The position numbers were made by a program, and so were the translations under genes. From NCBI GenBank assembly GCA_030834895.1, contig JAUQXA010000024.1, positions 1 to 64,000 on the forward strand: a stretch of 64,000 nucleotides of DNA, written 5' to 3'. The DNA comes from Anaerolineales bacterium. GTDB lineage: Bacteria; Chloroflexota; Anaerolineae; Anaerolineales; Villigracilaceae. The notes under the pieces are model-generated. The model made no database searches and was not told where the DNA came from. It saw only the letters and a program-made list of their open reading frames with translations. Below, piece by piece: positions 24,045 through 33,409 of the stretch. How positions within the stretch are numbered: position 1 is the first letter of the stretch; each line of letters starts with the position of its first letter.

Positions 24045-25354
24045 ACAGCCTTTCGCGCCTGCCAGGCTTCCCGTCCACAGATCCAGAGCGCGCCGAGTCC
24101 AAGGAACATTGCAAGCCACTTGAACAACCACCCAACAAAGGGTAGCGCCACGAGCAACGCCACAATGACCACGCCAAGGACGAGGGGCCAGACCTTGTGT
24201 TCTGCGAGTTCAGGCTTGATGCGGGAGAGGATCAACTTGCCACTCAGCCAGGCCACGACAATCTTGGTCAGGAAAACCGTGATTAGCACAAAGCCGAGGA
24301 TCAGGGCGAAGATGGCGAGGATGCCGACCCAGACGATGGTTCCGCTCATGCTGCCCAAGGTGAGAAAACCGAAGAGTACACCGCCAACAATTATCACAAC
24401 CAGGATGAGCAGGAGAACGAAGAAGAAAGCGGCGTAGGCCACCACGCCCCAACCGAAGCTGGCGGCAGGTTGGGACTTCATTTTGTCCATCAGTGATTTC
24501 ATGAACAGAGGGACGAGCCATCCGAGGAGCAGACCAAAAATGATCCAGGTGACGATGGTGCGCAGCAGGTCGAAGGTCCAAGTTATGGCCTTTTCAGCGG
24601 GGGTGGGCGGGACCACCACTTTTTCAGGATCAACCACAGGTTCGTTACGGGTGGTCTTTCCAACGACAACACCAGCAGGAATTTTTACATCCTTTGACTG
24701 CGTGTATTCAAGGTTCCCTGCGATCTTTGCATCCTTACCGACATTGAAACCGGGTTTGATGCTTGGAAAACTGATGCCAGACTGCGGGAAGAACATGGAC
24801 ATGGGCGGTCCACCCTCTTCGGGGTCGCCAACTTCAGCTTTGACATCCCCACCAATTTCACCGTTCAGTTCCAGCGAGCCGGTTCCAGCCAGCACATCAT
24901 CCCCGATCTTGCCATCAAGCAGAGCCTGTCCCGCGCCGACGACGACATCGCCTTTGACTGTACTGTCTTTTTCGTTTTCAAGGCTTGCGCCAGCCGCGAT
25001 AATATCCCCACCGATGAAAGCAGTTTTGCTGACTGTGAGCGCCGCGCCGGCGATGCGGGCATCGTCAGTGACTTTGCCATTGATGGTGACGCTTTGTCCG
25101 GCAGCAATCAAATCACCTTCGACAGTGCCGTTGATGACGATGGTCTCCCCGAATACAACAAGGTCACCCTTGACCGTTCCGTTGAGCGTGAATTCAGTGG
25201 CGGTGACGTACACATCGTCTTCGATGACTTCGTCCTCTTTTATTTCAACGACATCGCCTGTGCGCCCGTCAAAAGCCCGGGCTGGCGTGGCAAAAGCAAG
25301 CGCCACCAGCGCAAGCAGGGTAAAAATGGAAAAAAGCTTATATGAGGTTTTCAT
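24029..25354 (-). CDS. Secreted bactofilin-like repeat protein with membrane domain
   Basis: This 441-residue protein has a signal peptide (about 1-27, ending ATPARA), then about 150 residues of hexapeptide-like beta-helix repeats (GTVKGDLVVFGETIVINGTV, GNGKVTDDARI-type turns) as in bactofilins and DUF583 proteins, a linker, a hydrophobic half with about four membrane helices (about 275-430), and a short tail. Bactofilins polymerise into filaments that shape cells or anchor proteins; here the repeats should face outside, which fits a polymer-forming surface protein with a membrane anchor. The ATG at 25354 has AAGGAG in front; an upstream ATG gives an unlikely N-terminus. The final residues AVAVTT end inside a palindrome. 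Confidence 0.75.
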   Translation of the reverse strand: MKTSYKLFSIFTLLALVALAFATPARAFDGRTGDVVEIKEDEVIEDDVYVTATEFTLNGTVKGDLVVFGETIVINGTVEGDLIAAGQSVTINGKVTDDARIAGAALTVSKTAFIGGDIIAAGASLENEKDSTVKGDVVVGAGQALLDGKIGDDVLAGTGSLELNGEIGGDVKAEVGDPEEGGPPMSMFFPQSGISFPSIKPGFNVGKDAKIAGNLEYTQSKDVKIPAGVVVGKTTRNEPVVDPEKVVVPPTPAEKAITWTFDLLRTIVTWIIFGLLLGWLVPLFMKSLMDKMKSQPAASFGWGVVAYAAFFFVLLLILVVIIVGGVLFGFLTLGSMSGTIVWVGILAIFALILGFVLITVFLTKIVVAWLSGKLILSRIKPELAEHKVWPLVLGVVIVALLVALPFVGWLFKWLAMFLGLGALWICGREAWQARKAVAVTT

Positions 25355-25417
25355 GCATACTCCTTTTGGAAAATATTCCAATCAAAGTATACGCCCTTCC
25401 CCCTGAAATGTTGCAGA

Positions 25418-26113
25418 CTAATTGTTTACAGGGCTCATGATGCGGGGTCGAAACCGGCGCGTGATTCCCTCTTTGAGCAGTTTCACCGCGGCATTCTGTC
25501 CGGCTTCCATGGCCAGGTCTATTGCTAGTTTTTCCTTGCGGGTGCGGATGCTCATATCCGCCCCGTTAAATAACAACGCGCGGAGCATTTCCGTATCCCC
25601 GTTCTGTGCGGCAATGTGCAGCGGGGTGAAACCATTGATGTCACGCGCGTTTGGGTTGGCATTGTTCCTGATCAAAAGCAGGGCGATTTTCACATGTCCC
25701 GCTACTGTGGCGGAATGGATGGGGGCGGCGCCGAGCATATTGCAGGATGGAGAGTTGACCGCCGCCCCCAGCTTAATCAGATTCTCCGCAGTTTCGTAAT
25801 GGCCAAAGTAGCAAGCCAGACCGAGAGGCTGGAATCCATCACAGGCGTAAGCGTTGGTGAGCGAGGAATCGCGCGCAATGTGACGGAGCACCAGATTGGT
25901 CTTGCCCATGGCGGCTGCCTCGAAGATGTTGAGACTGCCTGCCTGTTCACTGAGGAAATTCAACACCTTTTGATGATGACTATAAGCAGCGACCATGACC
26001 GGGCTGAGTCCGTTTTCATCTTTTTCGTAGGTCAGGCAGGGAGTAATGGAAAGCAAACGCTCGATTTTACCGAGGTCACCTTTCTTGATTGCATCAAAAA
26101 ATTCGTTATTCAT
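25418..26113 (-). CDS. Ankyrin repeat protein
   Basis: This 231-residue protein is built of about six ankyrin repeats after a short N-terminal helix (FFDAIKKGDLGKIERLLS). Clear repeat cores include GLSPVMVAAYSHHQKVLNFL, GFQPLGLACYFGHYETAENL, GAAPIHSATVAGHVKIALLL and GFTPLHIAAQNGDTEMLRAL. Ankyrin repeats bind other proteins; no enzymatic domain is present and no signal peptide, so it is probably cytoplasmic. The basic C-terminus (RRFRPRIMSPVNN) is outside the repeats. It appears to be a single gene. Confidence 0.9.
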   Translation of the reverse strand: MNNEFFDAIKKGDLGKIERLLSITPCLTYEKDENGLSPVMVAAYSHHQKVLNFLSEQAGSLNIFEAAAMGKTNLVLRHIARDSSLTNAYACDGFQPLGLACYFGHYETAENLIKLGAAVNSPSCNMLGAAPIHSATVAGHVKIALLLIRNNANPNARDINGFTPLHIAAQNGDTEMLRALLFNGADMSIRTRKEKLAIDLAMEAGQNAAVKLLKEGITRRFRPRIMSPVNN

Positions 26114-26274
26114 TATAATGCCCTTCCCGTTTTGAAATGCGTTTTTGTTTTCATTATACGTCCAATGAATGTTTCCCGTCCTTTCAATCCTGTTAACTAC
26201 GGAACTGAAATTTTTTCGCCCTGCAACTGCGCAAAGCGAGGTAAGTTTTCATAATTTGTGTGAAAGGCGATTTG

Positions 26275-26802
26275 CTAATCCTGAAGAATCATTTTTGATG
26301 GTTTCCCTTCATACCAATTCAATAACTCCACGAACCAGCCGCAAAATTCAACCTCGCCCTCGTTGACCATGCTCCAGAGTTCGTCCAGACTAAAGTAATG
26401 GATGGACTCGATCTCTACAGGGTCGAATTTCACTTTGCCGGGATCGACCGTCCCTTCATACAACATGCTGATTTCGTTGTCGTTTGGCCCGTAGTTCATC
26501 CTGAATTTGACCAGCGGCTTGACCGCAATTCCCTCCACGCCCATTTCCTCTTTCATCCCACGCATTGCCGAATCAAGATAACTTTCTCCTGCCTTGACAT
26601 GCTCCGATACCGAACAATCCAGCGCGGACGGAGACGCGGCGCGGTCGGCGCTGCGTTTTTGAACCAGTATTTTCTGGTCTGGCGTGAATAAAAAGACGTG
26701 CACGCCGCGATGTTGCAAGCCAAGTCGATGGACAGTCGAGCGCATTTCCTGTCCCGTGATCATGTCTTCGTCGTTTACGATGTCAAGGAGCTCATCTGCC
26801 AT
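26275..26802 (-). CDS. Nudix hydrolase / IPP isomerase-like protein
   Basis: This 175-residue protein has an N-terminal DELLDIVNDEDMITGQEMRS strand pair typical of the YfcD/IPP-isomerase-like Nudix group and a Nudix box around residues 74-96: EHVKAGESYLDSAMRGMKEE followed by MGV. The box deviates from GX5EX7REUXEEXGU: the first Gly is Glu and the RE pair is RG, while the metal-binding EE is retained. Members of this group hydrolyse nucleoside diphosphate derivatives or isomerise isopentenyl diphosphate; the substrate is not predictable. It lies just outside the putative catabolic island and is separated from the HAD gene by 81 nt. Confidence 0.8.
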   Translation of the reverse strand: MADELLDIVNDEDMITGQEMRSTVHRLGLQHRGVHVFLFTPDQKILVQKRSADRAASPSALDCSVSEHVKAGESYLDSAMRGMKEEMGVEGIAVKPLVKFRMNYGPNDNEISMLYEGTVDPGKVKFDPVEIESIHYFSLDELWSMVNEGEVEFCGWFVELLNWYEGKPSKMILQD

Positions 26803-26883
26803 GGTTTTTCCTTTGATGAAAATATAAAAGACTTCCGAAACCTTTCAGCTTCGGAAGTCCTGTTACCAATTACCAAGCACCAA

Positions 26884-27642
26884 CTATCCAAACAACTCCA
26901 CCAACTGCTTCACATGCACAACGCCATCGAAGCCCTTGATGTCGCCCTTGCGCATGACGGCTTTCTCGCCGTCGGGATCGCCAAGGCAGGAGACGATCAC
27001 ATCGCCCGCATCCACGTCTTCTTTTTCGGTATAGTGGTTGGTGGTGACGATGACCTTCGCACCTGCGGCTTTGGCGGCCTTCACGCCGTTTTTGGAATCC
27101 TCGACCACGAAGACCTCATCGGGTTTCAATCCAAGTTTTTCCAGCGCCAGGTTGTAGATTTCGGGATCCGGCTTCTTGTTTTTGACCACGTCACCGGCCA
27201 GCACGATCTCGAACTTGATGTCCGAAAGGATCTTCTCGGTGATAGTCTTTGCCGCCTGCTCATTGGATGTGGTGCAGACCGCAACCATCAAGCCCGCGTC
27301 CATTGCCTCCTTCATGAAGCGATGGATGCCGGGGCGCAGGGGCAGTTTTCCGCTCTCGATCAATTCCACGAACAGCGCGGTCTTGCGCTTGTGCATGTCC
27401 TTGACGAGTACATCAATTTCCTCTTCGGTCAACGGCTTGGAAAAGCCCTTGGTCTTCCAGTGGTGCTTCATGCGTTCCTTGCCACCGCCGACTTGCAGCA
27501 GTTCGTGGTAATACTCCACGTCCCACTCGTCGGTGAAGCCGAATTCCTTGAAGGTCATGTTGAACGAAACGCGGTGCCCATCGCGCTCGGTGTCAATGAT
27601 CACGCCGTCCTGGTCGAAGAACACTGCTTTAATTTTAGACAT
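26884..27642 (-). CDS. HAD-superfamily phosphatase (CbbY/PGMB-like)
   Basis: This 252-residue protein has the four HAD motifs: I FFDQDGVIID (nucleophile Asp and acid/base Asp), II CTTSNEQ, III Lys in KNKKPDPEIY, IV VVEDSKNGVKAA. The helical cap after motif I is of the C1 type used by phosphoglycolate phosphatases and beta-phosphoglucomutases, so it acts on a small phosphorylated substrate. It is the last gene of a minus-strand run (aminotransferase, aldolase, kinase-like and FAD enzyme upstream), which suggests a phosphorylated intermediate in that pathway. It is separated from the aminotransferase gene by a 33-nt palindrome. Confidence 0.85.
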   Translation of the reverse strand: MSKIKAVFFDQDGVIIDTERDGHRVSFNMTFKEFGFTDEWDVEYYHELLQVGGGKERMKHHWKTKGFSKPLTEEEIDVLVKDMHKRKTALFVELIESGKLPLRPGIHRFMKEAMDAGLMVAVCTTSNEQAAKTITEKILSDIKFEIVLAGDVVKNKKPDPEIYNLALEKLGLKPDEVFVVEDSKNGVKAAKAAGAKVIVTTNHYTEKEDVDAGDVIVSCLGDPDGEKAVMRKGDIKGFDGVVHVKQLVELFG

Positions 27643-27657
27643 GGTTTCCTCCGTGAA

Positions 27658-27690
27658 AAACCCTAAAGGTCTTTAAGACCTTTAGGGTTT
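27658..27690. repeat. 33-nt palindrome between HAD and aminotransferase genes
   Basis: The arms AAACCCTAAAGGTCTT and AAGACCTTTAGGGTTT flank one central T with no mismatch. On the minus strand it can serve as a hairpin 3' of the aminotransferase gene (stop at 27703). Confidence 0.8.
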
Positions 27691-27702
27691 ACTTGAATTA
27701 AT

Positions 27703-28809
27703 TTATTTCTTCACTCCAAAGAACTCAAGCATGGTGTTGACGAATAACTCGTTCTCTTCCTTCGTGCCGATTGTCACGCGGAACCAGCCGTCGCTGTCGT
27801 ATTTCTTGCTCTCGCCGCGCAGGATGATGCCCTTGGTCTCGGCGTAAGCCAGCGCTTCCTTGCCGGTCTTGCCGGTCTCGCCGCAGTCGAAGAGGATGTA
27901 GTTGGCTTTGGAGTTCATGACATAGAAGCCGGGGATGACACTCAACGACTCCGTGATGAAATCCACCGCCTCGTTGTTGAACTTGACGCGTTCCTTGAGA
28001 CCTTCCTGGTCTTCAAACGCCGCCAGCGCCGCCCACATGGGAACCGTGCCCACGTTCCATGGTAGCAGCGACCCGGAGATCTGATCAATGACGGGTTTGG
28101 CCGCCATCGCGTAGCCGAAGCGCATACCAGCCAGACCGTAAGCCTTGGAGAGCGTGCGAGTGATGATGACGTTTTCATATTTCTTTGTCAATGCCACCTG
28201 CGACATCTTGAGTCCCGCATATTCCACATAGGCTTCATCCACCACAAAGGGGATGCCCGTCTCGGCAATGGTCACGAAGTGCTGGGCGTCCATGAAGTTG
28301 CCGGTGGGGTTGTTGGGGTTGGCAACCACGATGATCTTGGTCTTGTCAGTGACGGCTTTCAGGATGGCATCGGGATCGTATTCCATCTTGTGGTTCTTGT
28401 AGATCATCGGCACGGAGACCATTTTAGCGCCAAGCAGTTTACCGCGCAGGCCGTAAATGCCGAAGCAGGGCGTGTGCTGAATCACCTCATCGCCGGGGGT
28501 GATGAACATGCGGAAGATGTTGTCGTACACTTCGCTGGAGCCGTTGCCGATCATCACGTTTTGGGGCCCGTCGAGTCCGTTCATCTCGGCGATCTTGCTG
28601 CGCACCACCAGACCCTGATCGGGATAGCGGTTTGCCATCTTCGAGTATTTGACCATCGCATCCAATACCTTGTCCGAAGGCGGAAGCGGATTTTCATTCG
28701 ACATCATGCGATGCAGTTTGGGGTCTCTCCATGCCTTTTCGATGTGATCCGAAATGTACATCGGGATGCCCTTTACCCATGGGGCGTAGTATTCTTCGAC
28801 CTTTTTCAT
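27703..28809 (-). CDS. Class I/II aminotransferase, histidinol-phosphate aminotransferase-like
   Basis: This 368-residue fold-type I PLP enzyme has the cofactor Lys in TRTLSKAYGLAGMRFGYAMA, the Asp in PFVVDEAYVEY, and NPNNPTGNF. The overall match is to HisC and the related threonine-phosphate decarboxylase (CobD) group, both of which bind phosphorylated amino compounds. The setting is not a histidine operon: it stands between a class II aldolase and a HAD phosphatase, in a run with choline-kinase-like and FAD-GcvT genes. It probably acts on a phosphorylated amino alcohol or acid of that pathway. The start at 28809 has AAGGAG upstream; an earlier in-frame ATG at 28896 lies in repeat-like sequence. 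Confidence 0.85.
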   Translation of the reverse strand: MKKVEEYYAPWVKGIPMYISDHIEKAWRDPKLHRMMSNENPLPPSDKVLDAMVKYSKMANRYPDQGLVVRSKIAEMNGLDGPQNVMIGNGSSEVYDNIFRMFITPGDEVIQHTPCFGIYGLRGKLLGAKMVSVPMIYKNHKMEYDPDAILKAVTDKTKIIVVANPNNPTGNFMDAQHFVTIAETGIPFVVDEAYVEYAGLKMSQVALTKKYENVIITRTLSKAYGLAGMRFGYAMAAKPVIDQISGSLLPWNVGTVPMWAALAAFEDQEGLKERVKFNNEAVDFITESLSVIPGFYVMNSKANYILFDCGETGKTGKEALAYAETKGIILRGESKKYDSDGWFRVTIGTKEENELFVNTMLEFFGVKK

Positions 28810-28900
28810 GTTGTAAAACTCCTTATGGTTTTGTTTGTTGGATTTTGACGACACCGCTGACGATTGACCACGATCCATCGTCTGTTGTATGGTCAATTAT

Positions 28901-29776
28901 TTATGCCTTGCCGACGCTTTCCACCATCTCCATCCAGTGGATGACGGCTTTACGGGTGGCATCACGCACGAACTTATCCAGTTTGCCGGGATCGTATTCT
29001 TCGCGGTGCGCAGAGATGTATTCGAACTTGGCGTCGATCAATGTACGCTTCAACTCGGTCGAGACGTTGAATTTCGCGCCGCCTGCCGCCAGCAACTTCT
29101 TGATGGTATCTTCGGGCAGACCCGTTCCGCCATGGACGACCAGCGGGGTCTTGATGCCGTTGCCGTTCAACATCTTGTGGATGGTTGCCATGCGTTCAGT
29201 ATCGATCTTCGGGTTCTTGGTCTTGTACACGCCGTGGGCGGTGCCGATGGCAGGGGCGAAGATGTCCACGCCGGTGCGTTCGCAGAATTCGACGGACTGT
29301 TGCGGGTTGGCGAGTTGCGCTTCATCTTCCGCGACCTTAACCTGATCTTCCACGCCGCCGACGGTTCCCAACTCGCCTTCGACGGAGATGCCGCCGATGG
29401 CGTGGCAGTAGTCCGCTACTTCCTTGGTCTGGCGGATGTTCTCTTCATAGGCTTGCTTGGAGGCGTCGATCATGATGTTGGTATAGCCCGCATCGGCGCA
29501 GGTCTTGCAGTAGGCGATGTCGGTGCAGTGGTCGAGGTGCAGGCAGACCGGCACCGGCGCGGATTCAGCCAGCGTGCGATAGATCGCAACCATCATCTTC
29601 GTGCCGAGGAATTGCGATGGCTTAACGGAGGTCTGCACGATCACTGGCGATTTGGTTTCAACGGCCGCGTCGATCACTGCTTCGAATTGAAGCAGGTCGG
29701 TGATGTTGAACGCGCCCACCGCGTATTTATTCTTCGCGGCTTCGATCATGATTTCTTTTGCATTTACAATGGACAT
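28901..29776 (-). CDS. Class II fructose-bisphosphate/tagatose-bisphosphate aldolase family protein
   Basis: This 291-residue protein has the class II aldolase zinc sites HLDHC and GTAHG plus the final HGG (VVHGGTGLP), with MIDASKQAYEENIRQT in the usual active-site region. These zinc enzymes cleave a ketose 1,6-bisphosphate, or a similar phosphoketose, to dihydroxyacetone phosphate and an aldehyde. The length fits the GatY/KbaY/IolJ and Fba branches. Its place in the catabolic island rather than with glycolytic genes suggests a specialised substrate, but housekeeping Fba cannot be excluded. It lies 14 nt downstream of the kinase-like gene, so they share an operon. Confidence 0.88.
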   Translation of the reverse strand: MSIVNAKEIMIEAAKNKYAVGAFNITDLLQFEAVIDAAVETKSPVIVQTSVKPSQFLGTKMMVAIYRTLAESAPVPVCLHLDHCTDIAYCKTCADAGYTNIMIDASKQAYEENIRQTKEVADYCHAIGGISVEGELGTVGGVEDQVKVAEDEAQLANPQQSVEFCERTGVDIFAPAIGTAHGVYKTKNPKIDTERMATIHKMLNGNGIKTPLVVHGGTGLPEDTIKKLLAAGGAKFNVSTELKRTLIDAKFEYISAHREEYDPGKLDKFVRDATRKAVIHWMEMVESVGKA

Positions 29777-29790
29777 GGTTTACTCCTTTT

Positions 29791-30732
29791 TTATTTCTTC
29801 CTGGTTGCTGGCTTGGCTACATCCTTTAGCCATTGATCCCAGCGCGGATCGGTCACGTGCTGGCGCAGGCGGCCAAACCATAGGTCGGCATATCCCTGGA
29901 AGTCCTCTTCCAATTGAGAAATGCCTGTTTGGGTGGTGCCCCACATGGACTCGTGCAATTCAGACATGGGCCACATCAGTTTGAGTCGCGCAAAATGCTT
30001 CGGCGTTACTTCGCCAAAATATTCCTGCAGAAGGTGCCGCACTCCCTCATCACTCAGGCGGTGGTGGTGGCAGAAGTTGGCCAGGTCGAAGAAGATATCA
30101 CCCATGCCGGCGTATTCCCAATCCAGCAGGCGGATTTCACCGATCTCACCGGGGGTATCTTCGTCCATCCAGTTCAGGTTGAGCAGGTCATTGTGACAGG
30201 GTGTGGGGATGTACGGGTCCTTCAACAAAGCCTTCTCGACCTCTCTCGTCTTCTGCATGATCCAGTCGAAATCGAACGGGAATTTGCAGTTATGTTCCTT
30301 TGAAACCTTGGTCAGCATTTCCACGCGGCGGAATACGTTAAACGTACCCTTCAATTTGGGAGCCCGTTTGTGGAAGAGGCGGAGCTTTCTCACCACGCGG
30401 GTGACATAGTGTGGTTTGACAATCTCCTCAGGCGGGATGTGTTTCCCATTGATAAACCGGGTGAGCAGATAGCCTTCAGGTTCGATGAAGTACATGACGT
30501 CGGGCGCAATGCCGAGTTCCCCCGCAGCCTTGTTGGCGGCATGTTCCACGTCGCGTTTGATGCCTAACATTTCCGTATTCGCGCCCGTGATTCTCAATAC
30601 ATATAACTTGCCGTCCGCTTCGATCTTGTAGTTCATGTTTGTAATCCCGCCGGTGAGCGGCGTGGTTTTCATGTTTTTTGCCTCAGCCAGAAATGGCACT
30701 TTGGCAATGACTTCGTTGACTGAAAGACCCAT
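29791..30732 (-). CDS. Choline/ethanolamine kinase-like phosphotransferase (copy 1)
   Basis: This 313-residue protein has the APH/choline kinase fold: a Gly-rich loop segment (LTGGITNMNYKIE), the lysine-equivalent strand (YVLRITGANTEML), the catalytic Brenner motif CHNDLLNLN, and the metal-binding DWEYAGMGD. Choline kinases (LicA-like) phosphorylate choline or ethanolamine with ATP. It lies 166 nt downstream of the FAD-GcvT gene and 14 nt upstream of the aldolase gene. A diverged second copy (38871-39770) stands next to a second FAD-GcvT gene. The substrate is inferred from the family only. Confidence 0.85.
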   Translation of the reverse strand: MGLSVNEVIAKVPFLAEAKNMKTTPLTGGITNMNYKIEADGKLYVLRITGANTEMLGIKRDVEHAANKAAGELGIAPDVMYFIEPEGYLLTRFINGKHIPPEEIVKPHYVTRVVRKLRLFHKRAPKLKGTFNVFRRVEMLTKVSKEHNCKFPFDFDWIMQKTREVEKALLKDPYIPTPCHNDLLNLNWMDEDTPGEIGEIRLLDWEYAGMGDIFFDLANFCHHHRLSDEGVRHLLQEYFGEVTPKHFARLKLMWPMSELHESMWGTTQTGISQLEEDFQGYADLWFGRLRQHVTDPRWDQWLKDVAKPATRKK

Positions 30733-30850
30733 GACGTTTCTCCTAACTTGGTTGAATTTTGACTTGCCTGCGACATGACAACTTTCATGAGGTGAATGAA
30801 TTTGGTTGACTTCTGCGGAAGTACCTCCTGTTTTTTTCGTTAAGCATTGC

Positions 30851-30884
30851 GGGAAGCAGTCCCCTGTTGAGGAAACTGCTTCCC
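30851..30884 (-). terminator. Hairpin between FAD-GcvT copy 1 and kinase copy 1
   Basis: GGGAAGCAGT (30851-30860) pairs with ACTGCTTCCC (30875-30884) across a 14-nt loop. On the minus strand it starts 15 nt after the FAD-GcvT stop. There is no immediate T-run, so it may be an RNA stabiliser or partial terminator. Confidence 0.5.
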
Positions 30885-30898
30885 AAAGGATATTTATT

Positions 30899-33337
30899 TT
30901 ACGCGCGGATTCTCTCGCCTTTCGGATCCCACAACGGAGCCTGCACTACCTCGACTTCCATTGGTTCGCCGAAGAATTCAATTTCCAGTTTGGTGCCGGG
31001 TTTGGACTGTTCGATGGGCAGGTAAGCGTATGCCATGCTCTTGCCGACCGAATATCCAAATCCACCCGAGGCGACCCAGCCGATAATCTTTCCATCCTTG
31101 GTGCGGATGGGTTCCTTGCCCAGGGCGATGGTGCGGCTGTCGGCGAGGGTCATGCAGCACAACTTGCGCTTGAGACCTTCCTGCTTCTGTTTGAGCAGGG
31201 CTTCCTTGCCAATGAAGTCACTCTTCTTGTCGAGTTTCACCGCGAAGCCGATACCCGCCTCGAAGGGAGTGTAATCGGGCGAAATGTCGCCGCTCCAATA
31301 GCGATAGGCTTTTTCGAGGCGCAGGGTGTCGATGGCTTTGTATCCAGCCGCCACCAAGCCGTCGGGTTGGCCGGCAGCCCACAGCGTATCCCAGAGGCGC
31401 ACGCCGTATTCCATCGGGCAGTAGAATTCCCAGCCGAGTTCGCCCACGTAGGTCACGCGGACAGCCATCGCCGGGACATCGCCCACGGTGATGCGTTTGG
31501 CGGTCATATAGGGGAAGCCCGCGTTGGAAACATCGTCGCTCGTGACTTTTTCCAAAATGGTGCGCGCCTTCGGTCCCCACAAGCCGATACAGGCGTACGC
31601 CGAGCCGACATCCTCGATGGTGACGGAACCGTCTTCGGGCATGAGCAGCGAGAGCCAGGATTGGTCGTGCTGACCGAACGAGGTGCCGGTGATGAGGAAG
31701 AAGCGGTCTTCGGCGAGGCGGGTGATGGTCACATCGGCTTCGATGCCGCCGCGTTTGTTGAGGCATTGGGTGTAGACCACGGTGTTGACCGGGACGTCCA
31801 TCTCGTTGGCGCAGACGTAGTTGAGGAACTTCAACGCGCCGGGTCCGCGCACTTCGAACTTGTTGAAGGAGGTTTCGTCGAAGAGGCCGGCATTCTCGCG
31901 GGTCATCAGGTGCTCATAGCCAATGGCGCGTGACCAACTGTGGCGCGCCCAGCCGCGGGGTTCGTGACCGTGCTCGGCTTTTTCCTCGTAGCAGGCGAAC
32001 CAGTTGGGGCGCTCCCAGCCGAACTTCTCGCCAAAGGAGCAGCGCAGATCGCGCAAGCGGAAGTAGGTGGGGGAGAGTCTCTGCCCGCGCCTTGAAATTC
32101 TCTCTTCGCCGGGAAAGTGAATATCATAGTACTGCGTGTAGGTCTCAATGGTGCGAGCTACGGTGTAGTTGAGGTTGTCGTAGTTGGGGCCAAACCGTCG
32201 CACATCAAGCCGCCACATATCCCATTCAGGATGACCATCGATGATCCATTCAGCCATGACCTTACCAATGCCGCCCGCTCCCGCGAGGCCATGCGCGCAG
32301 AAGGCGCAGGCAACCCAGAAGCCCTTGACCGAGGTGGGACCGAGCAGGAACTCGCCATCGGGGGTGAAGCCTTCGGGACCGTTTAGCAGTTTGACGATTT
32401 CGGCGCTTTCCACGGCTGGCACGCGGCGGATGGAGTTTTCCATCAACGGGGCGAAGCGATCCCAGTCGGGGTTGAGCAGTTGATATTTGAAGGTCTTGGG
32501 GATGCCGTTCAAGCCGAAGGTGGCGGGCTGGCGTTCGTAGCCGCCGGTGACGATTCCGCCCACTTCCTCGCGCCAGTAAACCAGCAAGTCTGGGTCGCGC
32601 AGGTTGGGGAAGGTGTGATCCACGCCCGCGATGGGTTTGGTCATGATGTAGAGATGCGCCATCGGGACGACGGGCAGGCTCAAGCCGACCATCTTGCCGA
32701 TTTCGCGTCCCCACATACCCGAAGCGTTGACCACAACTTCGGTCTTGATGGTGCCTTTGTCTGTGACCACTTCGCAGACACGACCATCCTTGACGTTGAT
32801 GCCCAGCACGTCAGTGTTGAGCAGGATTTTTGCGCCCCGATTCTTGGCGCCTGCTGCGAGGGCATTGGTCATACCCGTCGGGTCGATGCTGCCGTCATTC
32901 GGGGTGAAAGCCGCGCCCAACACGCCGTCGGTATTCATCAACGGGAACTTTGCCTGTGCTTCCTTGGCAGAGATCAATTCCATCGGCACACCGAAGGAAC
33001 GTGCCATGCCGACGAGCCGTTTGTTTTCTTCCATGCGTTCAGCAGAGGATGCTAGGCGCAATCCGCCGACTTCGCGCCAGGAGGTGTCCACACCCGTTTC
33101 GTCCTTTAGTTTGCGATACAGGTCGGTGCTGTAATGCATCATGCGGGTCAGGTTGGCATCGGAACGCATCTGACCAACCAGGCCTGCTGAGTGCCAAGTG
33201 GAGCCAGCTGTCAGTTCGTGCCGTTCGACCAGAACGACATCTTTCCAGCCCATGAGGGTCAGGTGGTAGGCGATGCTTGCGCCGCCGCACCCACCGCCGA
33301 TAATGACAACTTGCGCTTGTGTTGGGAATTCGGACAT
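30899..33337 (-). CDS. FAD-dependent oxidoreductase with GcvT domain, dimethylglycine/sarcosine dehydrogenase-like (copy 1)
   Basis: This 812-residue protein has an N-terminal DAAO-type FAD domain (about 8-370; VIIGGGCGGASIAYHL), with H49 in STWHSAGL at the position that carries covalent flavin in dimethylglycine dehydrogenase, a short FAO_M domain (about 370-425), and a C-terminal aminomethyltransferase (GcvT) domain with its barrel (about 430-810; GALKFLNYVCANEMDVPV, GELGWEFYCPMEYG, IDTLRLEKAYRYW). Enzymes of this layout oxidise an N-methyl group and pass the one-carbon unit to tetrahydrofolate in the cytoplasm. Substrates in the family include dimethylglycine, sarcosine and related secondary or tertiary amines. 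It heads the run leading to the kinase-like, aldolase, aminotransferase and HAD genes. Confidence 0.9.
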   Translation of the reverse strand: MSEFPTQAQVVIIGGGCGGASIAYHLTLMGWKDVVLVERHELTAGSTWHSAGLVGQMRSDANLTRMMHYSTDLYRKLKDETGVDTSWREVGGLRLASSAERMEENKRLVGMARSFGVPMELISAKEAQAKFPLMNTDGVLGAAFTPNDGSIDPTGMTNALAAGAKNRGAKILLNTDVLGINVKDGRVCEVVTDKGTIKTEVVVNASGMWGREIGKMVGLSLPVVPMAHLYIMTKPIAGVDHTFPNLRDPDLLVYWREEVGGIVTGGYERQPATFGLNGIPKTFKYQLLNPDWDRFAPLMENSIRRVPAVESAEIVKLLNGPEGFTPDGEFLLGPTSVKGFWVACAFCAHGLAGAGGIGKVMAEWIIDGHPEWDMWRLDVRRFGPNYDNLNYTVARTIETYTQYYDIHFPGEERISRRGQRLSPTYFRLRDLRCSFGEKFGWERPNWFACYEEKAEHGHEPRGWARHSWSRAIGYEHLMTRENAGLFDETSFNKFEVRGPGALKFLNYVCANEMDVPVNTVVYTQCLNKRGGIEADVTITRLAEDRFFLITGTSFGQHDQSWLSLLMPEDGSVTIEDVGSAYACIGLWGPKARTILEKVTSDDVSNAGFPYMTAKRITVGDVPAMAVRVTYVGELGWEFYCPMEYGVRLWDTLWAAGQPDGLVAAGYKAIDTLRLEKAYRYWSGDISPDYTPFEAGIGFAVKLDKKSDFIGKEALLKQKQEGLKRKLCCMTLADSRTIALGKEPIRTKDGKIIGWVASGGFGYSVGKSMAYAYLPIEQSKPGTKLEIEFFGEPMEVEVVQAPLWDPKGERIRA

Positions 33338-33409
33338 GTGAGTCTCCTATGAAGATATTGTTTTCAATCTGACGGTTGGCTGTAGGCAATAGACCATCGT
33401 CCACCGTCT

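Noticed and set aside
27703..28809. Histidine biosynthesis hisC
   Set aside because: The fold matches, but no other his gene is near and the setting is the amine/phosphate island, so the symbol was not assigned.
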